Below, piece after piece: positions 1-6,473 of a stretch of DNA of 8,004 nucleotides. The DNA is taken from NCBI GenBank assembly GCA_003225615.1, contig QIAS01000121.1, positions 1-8,004 on the forward strand, in the 5' to 3' direction. The stretch is from Acidobacteriota bacterium (GTDB taxonomy: Bacteria; Acidobacteriota; Terriglobia; Terriglobales; Acidobacteriaceae). Position 1 is the stretch's first letter, and the number at the start of each line of letters is the position of its first letter. The translations under genes and the position numbers were made by a program. The notes beneath the pieces are model-generated. The model searched no databases and had not been told where the DNA came from. It saw only the letters and a program-made list of their open reading frames with translations.

Positions 1-815
1 TCGAACACTCCCAGTTGCCCCTCCAGTTTCTCCTGTGCGGGTGTTTCGCAACTCCCCACTGGGATGCTGGGCGGAGCAATCCCGGTCCCCCAGCCGACAA
101 GCGGAGCCAGGCCGGCTGAGCCAGGAATCAAATTGCCAGGGTCGAATCCCGGCATCTGGGGCCGGCTAAGCAGGGCCGAATCGAAGGTGGAAGGAAAGCG
201 AAATTGCATAGCACCGCCATCTTCTTCCATGGGCCGGTCGAATGCATCGCTGGGCGGTTCTTCAGGCGAGACGGCAGCCTGTTTGGTTTCCGAGACGCGG
301 TTCGCACAGCGCGTGCGAGCGGTGATCTTGCCGTCGCTAATTACCTTTTCACCCGCCGCCAAGCGCACTTTCTTGCGCGTCCAGAAGACCCGGTCTCGCA
401 CGCGATAGGAGAGGTAGACCTCCCGGGCCTGCTGCAGACGAACCACCCGGGCACGCCGGTAGTCGAAACCTGCGAAATGAGCCGCAACAATTCGGTCCTG
501 CGCGCTCACCCGCTGCAGTTCGGCCGGGTCCTGCACCCCCCCGGGAATTACGGAATAGCGATAAACGGGCCGTCCGTGCTGATTGGCCGCAGCCGTCGGC
601 GGCATCGACGATATTAGAGATTGAGCTGTAGCGCCAGCTTGAGAATCAGTTCGAGAGGAGTCCAGCGATGTGGATTCGTTGTGGCTGAGGATCAGGCGCA
701 ACGCACCTACCGCTAAGCCCAGAAATAGCAGGCAAAGCGCAATCAGCCGCATCTGGCGATGACGGCTATGGCGGGAACTTCTCCTACGGACACCACGCCC
801 CGTGGGGTACTTCAC
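1..815 (-). CDS. Membrane-anchored conserved protein of unknown function (N-terminal part; C-terminus off window)
   Basis: An uninterrupted frame of 271 codons runs from a GTG start at 815 to the left edge, so the C-terminus is missing. The start is chosen because AGGAG (825-821) lies 5 nt upstream; the only nearby ATG (codon 22) lacks a ribosome site. Residues 1-23 are very basic (many Arg/His), residues about 24-43 form one hydrophobic segment, and the rest is soluble, suggesting a type II anchor with the bulk outside the cytoplasm. After a Ser/Ala/Gln-rich linker (about 46-80) comes a conserved-looking block: YRYSVIPGGV (85-94), VYLSYRVRDRVFWT (133-146), then GEKVISDGKITARTRCANR (155-173). 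From memory, this block recurs in uncharacterised acidobacterial proteins. Residues 185-255 are Pro/Gly-rich and low in complexity. I recognise no enzyme motif and assign no function. The gene is divergent from the amidase gene. Confidence 0.75.
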   Translation of the reverse strand, partial: MKYPTGRGVRRRSSRHSRHRQMRLIALCLLFLGLAVGALRLILSHNESTSLDSSRTDSQAGATAQSLISSMPPTAAANQHGRPVYRYSVIPGGVQDPAELQRVSAQDRIVAAHFAGFDYRRARVVRLQQAREVYLSYRVRDRVFWTRKKVRLAAGEKVISDGKITARTRCANRVSETKQAAVSPEEPPSDAFDRPMEEDGGAMQFRFPSTFDSALLSRPQMPGFDPGNLIPGSAGLAPLVGWGTGIAPPSIPVGSCETPAQEKLEGQLGVF

Positions 816-820
816 ACACT

Positions 821-825
821 CTCCT
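821..825 (-). promoter_or_regulatory. Shine-Dalgarno AGGAG for the GTG start at 815
   Basis: AGGAG on the minus strand is followed by 5 nt and then GTG. It decides the start of the left-edge gene in favour of GTG over the internal ATG at codon 22. Confidence 0.6.
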
Positions 826-845
826 ACACACCTTGGCCCAGGACT

Positions 846-911
846 GACTGGTGGGGGGAAACCACCTTGGTCTGTGCAGTTGGGCTTCCACACAGGGAAC
901 GTCCAACTGCA
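846..911 (-). promoter_or_regulatory. Two tandem hairpins in the leader of the left-edge gene
   Basis: Two inverted repeats lie 31-96 nt upstream of the GTG at 815. The first pairs GGTGG (850-854) with CCACC (862-866), with an outer GAC/GTC extension (846-848/870-872). The second pairs TGCAGTTGG (875-883) with CCAACTGCA (903-911), a perfect 9-bp stem around a 19-nt loop. An 8-nt direct repeat, CACCTTGG on the plus strand, occurs at 829-836 and 863-870. They could be a structured leader or a protein-binding site. No known riboswitch consensus was recognised and no transcription start is identified, so the role is inference. Confidence 0.3.
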
Positions 912-1152
912 GCGTATCCTGACATATATTGCTGAGTTAGTGGAGGCATATTAACAAAGTGTGAAGCAGTTTGCACAATAAAGATTGTGGATTTCCTGTG
1001 TTTTCGTGCCGCTGGAGAGGAAAGGAACCATAGGTCGCAATACGCAACCTGCTGCTGGTCACGAATATTGACAGAATTGGCACAAAGCGTAGTACCCATC
1101 CAGTGCGGTTCACCATTTCGCCCGCTTTACGTCCAAGCTGTTAACTGTTAGC

Positions 1153-1184
1153 GGGAACTGATAGCATCTTGCCTCGCAGTTCCC
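1153..1184. promoter_or_regulatory. 8-bp inverted repeat upstream of the amidase gene
   Basis: GGGAACTG (1153-1160) and CAGTTCCC (1177-1184) are perfect reverse complements separated by 16 nt, followed by AAAATTAT. The repeat ends about 97 nt before the TTG start. The 24-bp centre-to-centre spacing is a little over two helical turns, so it could be an operator, or a hairpin in the 5' leader. No regulator gene is nearby to support either reading. Confidence 0.3.
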
Positions 1185-1266
1185 AAAATTATCGGAATAA
1201 CCCGGCCTTGATGCGAGAGCAAAGACGGGACAGCCTGGAACATATCCCGATTCACAAGTTGTACGG

Positions 1267-1272
1267 AAGGAG
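1267..1272 (+). promoter_or_regulatory. Shine-Dalgarno AAGGAG for the TTG start at 1282
   Basis: AAGGAG lies 9 nt before TTG at 1282. It supports TTG initiation, which is also needed to place the twin-arginine motif 17-19 residues from the N-terminus. Confidence 0.6.
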
Positions 1273-1281
1273 AGTCGACCT

Positions 1282-2955
1282 TTGAACTCTGACAACTCTG
1301 GTCAACTACGCGTAGCCGCGATTCCCAGCCGGCGACGATTTCTGCAAACCAGTGTGCTGGGTGCAGCGGGCGCGGCTGTTTATCCTGCGCTTGCGGCAGG
1401 AAGGGTGTTGCCAGCGGAGCCAGCGCAGGCGGCACGGGCGAGCACTTCCTTTGAGCTGACGGAAGTCACCATTCGTGAATTACAAGAAAAAATGCGGAGC
1501 GGTGAGGTAACCGCACATGCTTTGGCGGAGAAATATCTAGCCCGGATTGAAGCAATGGATAAGCGTGGACCGGCAATTAACAGCGTGATCGAACTCAATC
1601 CTGATGCCCTCTCCATTGCCGACGGGCTCGATAAGGAGCGCAAACAAAATAAGCTGCGCGGGCCGATGCATGGGATTCCTGTGCTGATTAAAGATAACAT
1701 CGACACAGCGGACCGCATGGCAACCACGGCGGGTTCGCTGGCGATGATTGGATCCAAGCCGCTCAAGGATTCGTTTGTCGTGCAACGTTTGCGTGCAGCA
1801 GGCGCGGTCATTCTGGGCAAGGCGAACCTGAGTGAATGGGCCAACATCCGTTCCAGCCATTCGACCAGCGGGTGGAGCGGACGCGGCGGGCTGACTAGAA
1901 ATCCATACGTGCTGGATCGCAATGCCTGCGGCTCGAGTTCGGGGTCGGGCGCCGCGGTTTCCGCGAATTTGTGTGCGATTGCCATTGGAACAGAAACCGA
2001 CGGGTCGATCGTCTGCCCATCGTCGGCCAATGGAATTGTGGGGATCAAGCCTACGGTGGGTCTGGTAAGCCGCGCCGGCATAATTCCGATTTCACACACG
2101 CAGGACGGCGCGGGTCCGATGGCACGCACTGTCACGGATGCGGCAATTTTGCTGGGCGCGCTGACGGGAGTGGATCCCGAGGACACCGCCACGGCGGGGA
2201 GCCAGGGCAAGTCTTTCATCGACTACACGCGCTACCTTGACCCGAAAGGCTTGCAGGGCGCGAAGATTGGCGTGGTGCGCAAGTATTTCGGCTTCAACGA
2301 CGCGGTAGACGCATTGATGAATACGGCGATTGATGCGATTAGACGCGCGGGCGCGACGATTGTGGATCCGGCTGAGATCGAAACCATCGGCAAATTCGAT
2401 GACACGGAGCTGACCGTATTCATGTACGAGCTGAAGGCCGATCTGAACGCCTATCTGGCGCGTTTGGGCCCGAGCGCTCCGGTGCACACCTTGAAAGACA
2501 TCATAGAGTTCAATGACAAGAATCGTGACAAGGAGATGCCTTATTTTGGCCAGGATCTTTTCCTCAAAGCTGAAGCCAAGGGACCGCTAACCGAGAAGGA
2601 GTACCTGGAGGCGCTGGCTAAGAACCAGCAACTTTCCCGCAAGGAAGGCATTGACGCCGTGATGGACAAATTCCAGCTGGATGCCCTGATTGCTCCTACG
2701 GGGAATCCGGCCTGGGACACGGATTTGGTGAATGGAGACCATGTCACCGGAGGCAGCTCGACGGCGGCAGCGGTCGCGGGGTACCCCAATATCAATGTGC
2801 CGGCAGGCGAGGTTTTTGGGTTGCCGGTGGGGATTTCATTTTTTGGGCGGGCATGGAGCGAGCCCGCGCTGATCAAGTTCGCGTATGCGTTTGAGCAGGC
2901 AACCAAGTTTCGCAAGCCACCTCAGTTCCTGCCCAAGTTGGAACTGAAAGCTTGA
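1282..2955 (+). CDS. Tat-exported amidase-signature (AS) family hydrolase
   Basis: This 557-residue protein belongs to the amidase signature family, serine hydrolases that cleave amide bonds (amide + water to acid + ammonia or amine). The N-terminus carries a twin-arginine export signal, SRRRFLQ at residues 16-22, followed by an Ala-rich hydrophobic stretch to about residue 40, so the enzyme probably acts outside the cytoplasm. The Ser-cisSer-Lys triad can be placed: Lys137 in GIPVLIKDNID, cis-Ser218 in ACGSSSGSG, and nucleophile Ser242 in TETDGSIVCPSS. The 24-residue spacing of the two serines is usual for the family. GIVGIKPTVGLVSR (251-264) follows as expected. Length and motifs resemble peptide amidase-type secreted members more than the GatA subunit of Glu-tRNA amidotransferase, and no gatB or gatC is adjacent. 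The substrate cannot be read from sequence. The start is TTG with AAGGAG 9 nt upstream, and the gene ends in TGA. Confidence 0.94.
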   Translation: MNSDNSGQLRVAAIPSRRRFLQTSVLGAAGAAVYPALAAGRVLPAEPAQAARASTSFELTEVTIRELQEKMRSGEVTAHALAEKYLARIEAMDKRGPAINSVIELNPDALSIADGLDKERKQNKLRGPMHGIPVLIKDNIDTADRMATTAGSLAMIGSKPLKDSFVVQRLRAAGAVILGKANLSEWANIRSSHSTSGWSGRGGLTRNPYVLDRNACGSSSGSGAAVSANLCAIAIGTETDGSIVCPSSANGIVGIKPTVGLVSRAGIIPISHTQDGAGPMARTVTDAAILLGALTGVDPEDTATAGSQGKSFIDYTRYLDPKGLQGAKIGVVRKYFGFNDAVDALMNTAIDAIRRAGATIVDPAEIETIGKFDDTELTVFMYELKADLNAYLARLGPSAPVHTLKDIIEFNDKNRDKEMPYFGQDLFLKAEAKGPLTEKEYLEALAKNQQLSRKEGIDAVMDKFQLDALIAPTGNPAWDTDLVNGDHVTGGSSTAAAVAGYPNINVPAGEVFGLPVGISFFGRAWSEPALIKFAYAFEQATKFRKPPQFLPKLELKA

Positions 2956-2980
2956 GGTGACCCTGCGTCTCTGCTCTCCG

Positions 2981-3029
2981 CAGGACGGCGAGAGCCTGCC
3001 CTGAGCGGAGTCGAAGGGCGGCCGTCCTC
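2981..3029. repeat. REP-like intergenic palindrome, possible bidirectional terminator
   Basis: Outer arms AGGACGGC (2982-2989) and GCCGTCCT (3021-3028) are perfect complements. Inner arms GCCCT (2998-3002) and AGGGC (3015-3019) enclose the core TGAGCGGAGTCGA. On the minus strand this contains CCTTCGACTCCGCTCAGG, which from memory is a widely dispersed intergenic repeat in Acidobacteriota and some other phyla; spurious frames through it encode the familiar string LRLRSGQA. It fills most of the 78-bp gap between two convergent genes, so a transcription-stop role in both directions is plausible, though there is no T-tract. Confidence 0.6.
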
Positions 3030-3033
3030 GATA

Positions 3034-3477
3034 TTACTTGCCTTCCAGGTCTACCGACTTGATGGGCACGTCCCAATGCGCGTCGAGAATGGCGAAGCGG
3101 CGTTGTTCCTCGCGCGTGTAGGTCTCCTGGTCGGGAAATAGCTGTTTCTTCAGCGCGTCTTCGTCGAAGGGCTCATTGGCAACGGTGGCGTTCTTGAAGA
3201 CGATAGTCACGCGATAATCCCAGCGCCCATCTTCGGTCGCGTGATAGCGCGGTTGGTCCATCCAGACTTTCAGCATGCGCCCCATCTCGACTTCTTTTTT
3301 CAGCAACGGGTAGTGATTCTTTTTGAACAGCCGCAGGAATTCTTCCGCGTTTCCCCACTTGGCTTTGTAGTAGTACTCGACGGTGAAAGGCTGTCCGGAG
3401 GTGGCGGACGCAGTCTGGGCGGAGGTGGTCATTGCTGTCATCATCAGCACAGGCATCAGGAGTAAGAAGATTTTCAC
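3034..3477 (-). CDS. Small secreted protein of unknown function
   Basis: A 147-residue protein starts at GTG (3477), chosen because AAGGAG (3489-3484) lies 6 nt upstream and because this start puts a Sec-type signal at the very N-terminus: VK, hydrophobic residues 3-15, then a likely cleavage after TTSA (residue 20). A longer frame to 3576 exists but would bury the signal under some 33 extra residues. The mature part has YYYKAKWGNAEEFLRLFKKNHYP (35-57), then GRMLKVWMDQPRYH (66-79) and GRWDYRVTIVFKN (84-96), ending in a charged tail. The alternation of strand- and helix-like segments with Trp, Tyr and His suggests a ferredoxin-like alpha/beta fold of the dimeric alpha-beta barrel type, but this is inference. 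No catalytic motif is recognisable. It converges on the amidase gene and is divergent from the SBBP gene. Confidence 0.8.
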   Translation of the reverse strand: MKIFLLLMPVLMMTAMTTSAQTASATSGQPFTVEYYYKAKWGNAEEFLRLFKKNHYPLLKKEVEMGRMLKVWMDQPRYHATEDGRWDYRVTIVFKNATVANEPFDEDALKKQLFPDQETYTREEQRRFAILDAHWDVPIKSVDLEGK

Positions 3478-3483
3478 AAGGTT

Positions 3484-3489
3484 CTCCTT
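3484..3489 (-). promoter_or_regulatory. Shine-Dalgarno AAGGAG for the GTG start at 3477
   Basis: AAGGAG, 6 nt before GTG, decides the start of the small secreted protein and places its signal peptide at residue 1. Confidence 0.65.
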
Positions 3490-3648
3490 CTTGATCTTTG
3501 TCGCAAAACGCGGTGCAAAGCCCAGGTTGTCGATCTGTCGTTCCGTCAGGACTTCCTTTTGTACCACAGCCTCCACGCGCCCGCTTTAACCTCGCCACAG
3601 AGGGCTGTGACAGGGATCACGGAAGAACCGGCACTCTAGTGCATAGAT

Positions 3649-3690
3649 TGTGAAGTGACTCTACCGTCAGCCGCGATCAAGAACTTCACA
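3649..3690. promoter_or_regulatory. 8-bp inverted repeat upstream of the SBBP gene, possible operator
   Basis: TGTGAAGT (3649-3656) and ACTTCACA (3683-3690) are perfect reverse complements with centres 34 bp apart, about three helical turns. The right arm overlaps the weak -35 candidate TTCACA. A dimeric regulator could bind the two halves, but no regulator gene is in the window and the match could be chance. Confidence 0.3.
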
Positions 3691-3778
3691 GATCCTACAG
3701 AGCAGTTAATCACTGAGCTGTAAACCATCTCACCAACTACGGACTGACGATCGATTCGGGATCCCAAGCCTGAAGTAC

Positions 3779-3786
3779 AAGGAGGT
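3779..3786 (+). promoter_or_regulatory. Near-perfect Shine-Dalgarno AAGGAGGT for the SBBP gene
   Basis: AAGGAGGT is an eight-base match to the 16S anti-Shine-Dalgarno complement, 5 nt before ATG at 3792. It is the strongest ribosome site in the window and suggests efficient translation of the large exported protein. Confidence 0.7.
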
Positions 3787-3791
3787 CTCCC

Positions 3792-6350
3792 ATGACCCTC
3801 AACATCACCCGCAAGATCGCCCTTCCCAGTATTTTTCTTCTGCTTCTCGCGTTCAGTTTACTGGTTTTCATTCCACGACTGCCGGTCCATCAATCCCACG
3901 CTACGCCGCTATCACTTTTCAGCGGGCCACAGCCCTTAACTAGTTATGGTGAGTTGCCCTTGGTTTTTGAAGCCAATCAAGGTCAGACTGCTCCGAAGGT
4001 TTCCTTTCTTTCCCACGGACCAGATTTCACATTATTTCTTGCGTCCGGGGAAGCTGTGTTGGCCCTGCGCGCGCCATCACATGCGGCGAATTTGAGGGCA
4101 CATGTTTCTCCTTCAACTTCCGAGCCAGAAGCCACAATCGCGCTTCGCATGAGATTAGTAGGCGCCAACCCTGCGGCGGTCCTTCGCGGGCATCGGCGGA
4201 CATTAGGCAAAGTCAACTATTTGATTGGCAGCGATCCGCAAAAATGGTACACCAACATTCCCACTTACGCCGACGTGGATTATGAAAATGTCTATCCCGG
4301 CATAAATCTGATTTACAAAGGCGACCACCGCAATTTGCAATACGACTTTACCGTGAACCCCGGAGCTGAGCCCGAGAGAATCGCTCTGGAGTTCCAGGGG
4401 ATCGAAAGCGTAAACCTCGAGCCTGACGGTGACCTGTCGATACACATTGGGGGAACAATAATCCGCCAAGCCCGACCCATCGTGTATCAGCAGATCGAGG
4501 GCGTTCGCCGGGAAATCGCTGCGAACTATGTTTTGAAAAACGGAGGCCGCGTTTCCTTTCACCTTGGCGCGTATGATCGCAGCCAGTCGTTGGTGATTGA
4601 TCCGACGCTCGCGTATTCAACCTATCTCGGAGCCAGTAGCAGAGGGAGAGCAGCACTCGGGATAGCAGTGGATAGTGCGGGTAATACGTACGTGTCAGGT
4701 TTTACGGAGTCAACCGCTTTCCCAACGACTTTTGGTAGTGTTCAAACCAGTTACGGCGGTTCCGGCGATGCGTTCGTCAGTAAGCTCAACGCTGCGGGCT
4801 CCGCTTTGATGTACTCGACCTATTTAGGTGGGAGTGGAACCGATTATGGTTTCGGAATAGCTGTTGATGAAACGGGCAATGCCTACGTAATCGGCCAAAC
4901 GGACTCCACAAATTTTCCGGTCACTCCGGGTGCCTTTCAGACCAGTTCGCGTGGCGGAGTAGATGCCTTCGTGAGCAAACTCAACCCAGAGGGCTCGGCA
5001 CTTGTCTACTCGACGTACCTCGGAGGTAGGGACGAAGACTTTGGGGCTGGGATCGCTGTGGACACAGTCGGCAACGCGTATGTGACAGGAGCTACCCACT
5101 CGACTGATTTTCCAGTAACCGCCGGCAGCGTTCAGACTACCTATGGCGGAGGCCTCTGGGACGTATTCGTCAGCAAGCTGAATACTGACGGCTCAGCGCT
5201 GGTTTATTCCACATATCTTGGCGGAAATGGTGGTACTCAGGCGGCGTTTGGCGATGTGGGCTGGGCCATTACGGTGGATGCCAGTGGAAACGCCTACGTC
5301 ACCGGCGATGGCACGCCGAATTTTCCCACGACGCCCGGGGTATTTCAAAGTGCCTGCCGCAGCAGCCTCCTCAACGCCTTCGTGAGCAAGCTGAACCCGG
5401 CCGGCTCGGCCTTGGTTTACTCAACCTATGTTGGCGGGAGTACCTCCTGGGATTGGGGCGACGCCATCAAAGTTGACGCCGAAGGGAATGCCTTTGTGGG
5501 GGGCAACGCGAACTCGTCCGACTTCCCGACAACTTCCCAAGCTTTCCAAAGTAGCTATGGCGGAGGCGAAGACGGAGTTTTATTTAAACTCAATGCAGCA
5601 GGTTCAGCTTTGCAGTATTCAACCTATCTCGGAGGTAGTGACTACGAGGTGGTGCAAGGCCGTGCGGTGGACACAGGCGGGAACGCATATGTCACTGGCG
5701 TTACTTACTCAAGCAACTTTCCGACTACTTCCGATGCGTTGCAGACCACCTACGCCGGTTCCGGCGATGCCTTTATAACCGAATTGAACTCGCAGGGTTC
5801 GGCGCTGGTGTACTCGAGTTACCTGGGTGGCAGCGCTTTCGATTGGGGCTTCGGAATTGCGCTCGATGTGGGTGGCAACATCTATGTTTCGGGTTTAACT
5901 TCCTCGGGGAACTTCCCCACAACTCCCGGAGCCTTCCAGACCACTATCAGCGGAGCCCAAGCAACGTTTGTGACGAAGTTTGCTTTTCAGCCAATCGACA
6001 AGACTCCGCCTCGCATTGTTGTTTCTGTTGCTCCGAAATTCTTGTGGCCGCCGAACGGAAAAATGACTCCTGTAACGGTCTCGGGGACAATTACCGACAC
6101 CGAATCCGGCGTGAACCTAACGAGCGCCGCTTATGCTGTGCAAGATGAATATGGCCAGGTTCAGCCGCACGGACCTATAACTTTGGGCCCTGGAGGAACT
6201 TACTCCTTCACCGTCTTGCTGCAAGCGTCACGTCTGGGGACTGACTGGAATGGGCGTAGCTATACGATTATTGTGGGCGCCAAAGATAATGCTGGCAATA
6301 GCGGATTTAAGACGAGCATGGTGACCGTTCCTCACGATCAGGGAAACTGA
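3792..6350 (+). CDS. Exported SBBP-repeat beta-propeller protein with C-terminal Ig-like domain
   Basis: This 852-residue protein begins with a signal sequence or anchor: basic residues near 7-8, a hydrophobic run at about 10-28, and a possible cleavage after HSA-like SHA (residue 37). Residues about 50-270 form the N-terminal domain common in acidobacterial SBBP proteins, starting YGELPLVFEANQGQT and including NYLIGSDPQKWYTNIPTYADV and YPGINLIYKG. Residues about 273-732 hold seven tandem SBBP units, each built on YSTYLGG...GIAVD..GNAYVTG...FPTT.GAFQ...DAFVSKLN..GSAL. The first Tyr of each unit is at 275, 341, 406, 472, 543, 609 and 674. From DKTPP (736) onward comes an Ig/cadherin-like domain, with VTVSGTITDTESGV and YTIIVGAKDNAGNSG. 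No sortase signal, autotransporter barrel or catalytic motif is visible. Such proteins are thought to be extracellular or surface binding proteins; the ligand is unknown. Confidence 0.93.
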   Translation: MTLNITRKIALPSIFLLLLAFSLLVFIPRLPVHQSHATPLSLFSGPQPLTSYGELPLVFEANQGQTAPKVSFLSHGPDFTLFLASGEAVLALRAPSHAANLRAHVSPSTSEPEATIALRMRLVGANPAAVLRGHRRTLGKVNYLIGSDPQKWYTNIPTYADVDYENVYPGINLIYKGDHRNLQYDFTVNPGAEPERIALEFQGIESVNLEPDGDLSIHIGGTIIRQARPIVYQQIEGVRREIAANYVLKNGGRVSFHLGAYDRSQSLVIDPTLAYSTYLGASSRGRAALGIAVDSAGNTYVSGFTESTAFPTTFGSVQTSYGGSGDAFVSKLNAAGSALMYSTYLGGSGTDYGFGIAVDETGNAYVIGQTDSTNFPVTPGAFQTSSRGGVDAFVSKLNPEGSALVYSTYLGGRDEDFGAGIAVDTVGNAYVTGATHSTDFPVTAGSVQTTYGGGLWDVFVSKLNTDGSALVYSTYLGGNGGTQAAFGDVGWAITVDASGNAYVTGDGTPNFPTTPGVFQSACRSSLLNAFVSKLNPAGSALVYSTYVGGSTSWDWGDAIKVDAEGNAFVGGNANSSDFPTTSQAFQSSYGGGEDGVLFKLNAAGSALQYSTYLGGSDYEVVQGRAVDTGGNAYVTGVTYSSNFPTTSDALQTTYAGSGDAFITELNSQGSALVYSSYLGGSAFDWGFGIALDVGGNIYVSGLTSSGNFPTTPGAFQTTISGAQATFVTKFAFQPIDKTPPRIVVSVAPKFLWPPNGKMTPVTVSGTITDTESGVNLTSAAYAVQDEYGQVQPHGPITLGPGGTYSFTVLLQASRLGTDWNGRSYTIIVGAKDNAGNSGFKTSMVTVPHDQGN
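4608..5987 (+). repeat. Seven tandem SBBP repeats (coding), 65-71 residues each
   Basis: The repeat units begin at nucleotides 4614, 4812, 5007, 5205, 5418, 5616 and 5811 (the TAT/TAC of YSTYLG or a variant). Unit lengths are 66, 65, 66, 71 and 66, 65 codons, then a final one of about the same size. The fourth is longer because of an insertion near GGTQAAFGDVGW, and it carries the repeats' only cysteine (522). The protein pattern is clear while the DNA copies differ at many synonymous sites, so the duplications look old rather than recently expanded. Confidence 0.85.
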
Positions 6351-6352
6351 AG

Positions 6353-6402
6353 CAATCGTCGGAGCGGGCACGGAACGCCGTTGCTCCTGTCCGCTCCGAT
6401 TG
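6353..6402. terminator. Compound hairpin between convergent SBBP and dedA genes, possible terminator
   Basis: CGGAGCGG (6360-6367) pairs with CCGCTCCG (6391-6398), extended by CAAT (6353-6356)/ATTG (6399-6402) across a 3-nt bulge. The loop holds a second small hairpin, ACGG-AACG-CCGT (6370-6381). It begins 2 nt after the SBBP stop codon and lies between convergent genes, fitting a bidirectional stop. There is no run of T residues on either side, so it is not a canonical intrinsic terminator. Confidence 0.45.
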
Positions 6403-6473
6403 AATTCGGCTCCTCGGAATGGCGAATCGCAAAATTGTCAGCAGAACGAGCTTTCTCCCCACGATTCAAAGCA

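Larger units (their letters stand above)
816..1281. other. 466-bp divergent intergenic region without a convincing gene
   Basis: This gap separates the divergent left-edge gene and the amidase gene, so it should hold promoters for both. It contains two hairpins next to the left gene and one 8-bp inverted repeat nearer the amidase. I found no pair of -35/-10 boxes close enough to consensus to call. Short open frames on the minus strand here (for example 824-1099) have no ribosome site I would trust and no recognisable protein character. Confidence 0.6.
3478..3791. other. 314-bp divergent intergenic region
   Basis: This region lies between the small secreted-protein gene and the SBBP gene, and must hold both promoters. 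It contains short palindromes, namely CACAG/CTGTG at 3596-3609 and GCACT-CT-AGTGC at 3631-3642, and a longer-spaced inverted repeat at 3649-3690. A weak promoter candidate for the SBBP gene is TTCACA (3685-3690) with TAATCA (3707-3712), spacer 16 nt. No gene is supported here. Confidence 0.5.

Noticed and set aside
64..617. Plus-strand open frames (64-408, 204-617) near the left edge
   Set aside because: They lie antisense to the continuous 271-codon minus-strand frame, which has a ribosome site, a membrane anchor and protein-like composition; the plus-strand translations look random.
824..1099. A 91-codon minus-strand frame in the divergent intergenic region
   Set aside because: It has no good ribosome site and no recognisable domain, and it overlaps the hairpins upstream of the left gene.
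1380..2219. A 279-codon minus-strand frame opposite the amidase gene
   Set aside because: This is an antisense shadow: the plus frame carries the complete amidase catalytic motifs, while the minus translation has no coherent domain.
2873..3076. A minus-strand frame containing LRLRSGQA
   Set aside because: It is a spurious reading through the dispersed palindromic repeat and the ends of two convergent genes.
3478..3576. N-terminal extension of the small secreted protein to a GTG at 3576
   Set aside because: It would place 33 residues ahead of a good signal peptide, while the GTG at 3477 has AAGGAG at ideal spacing.
4608..5987. The tandem SBBP units as a recent DNA-level tandem expansion
   Set aside because: The units differ at many synonymous positions; the periodicity is at protein level and old.
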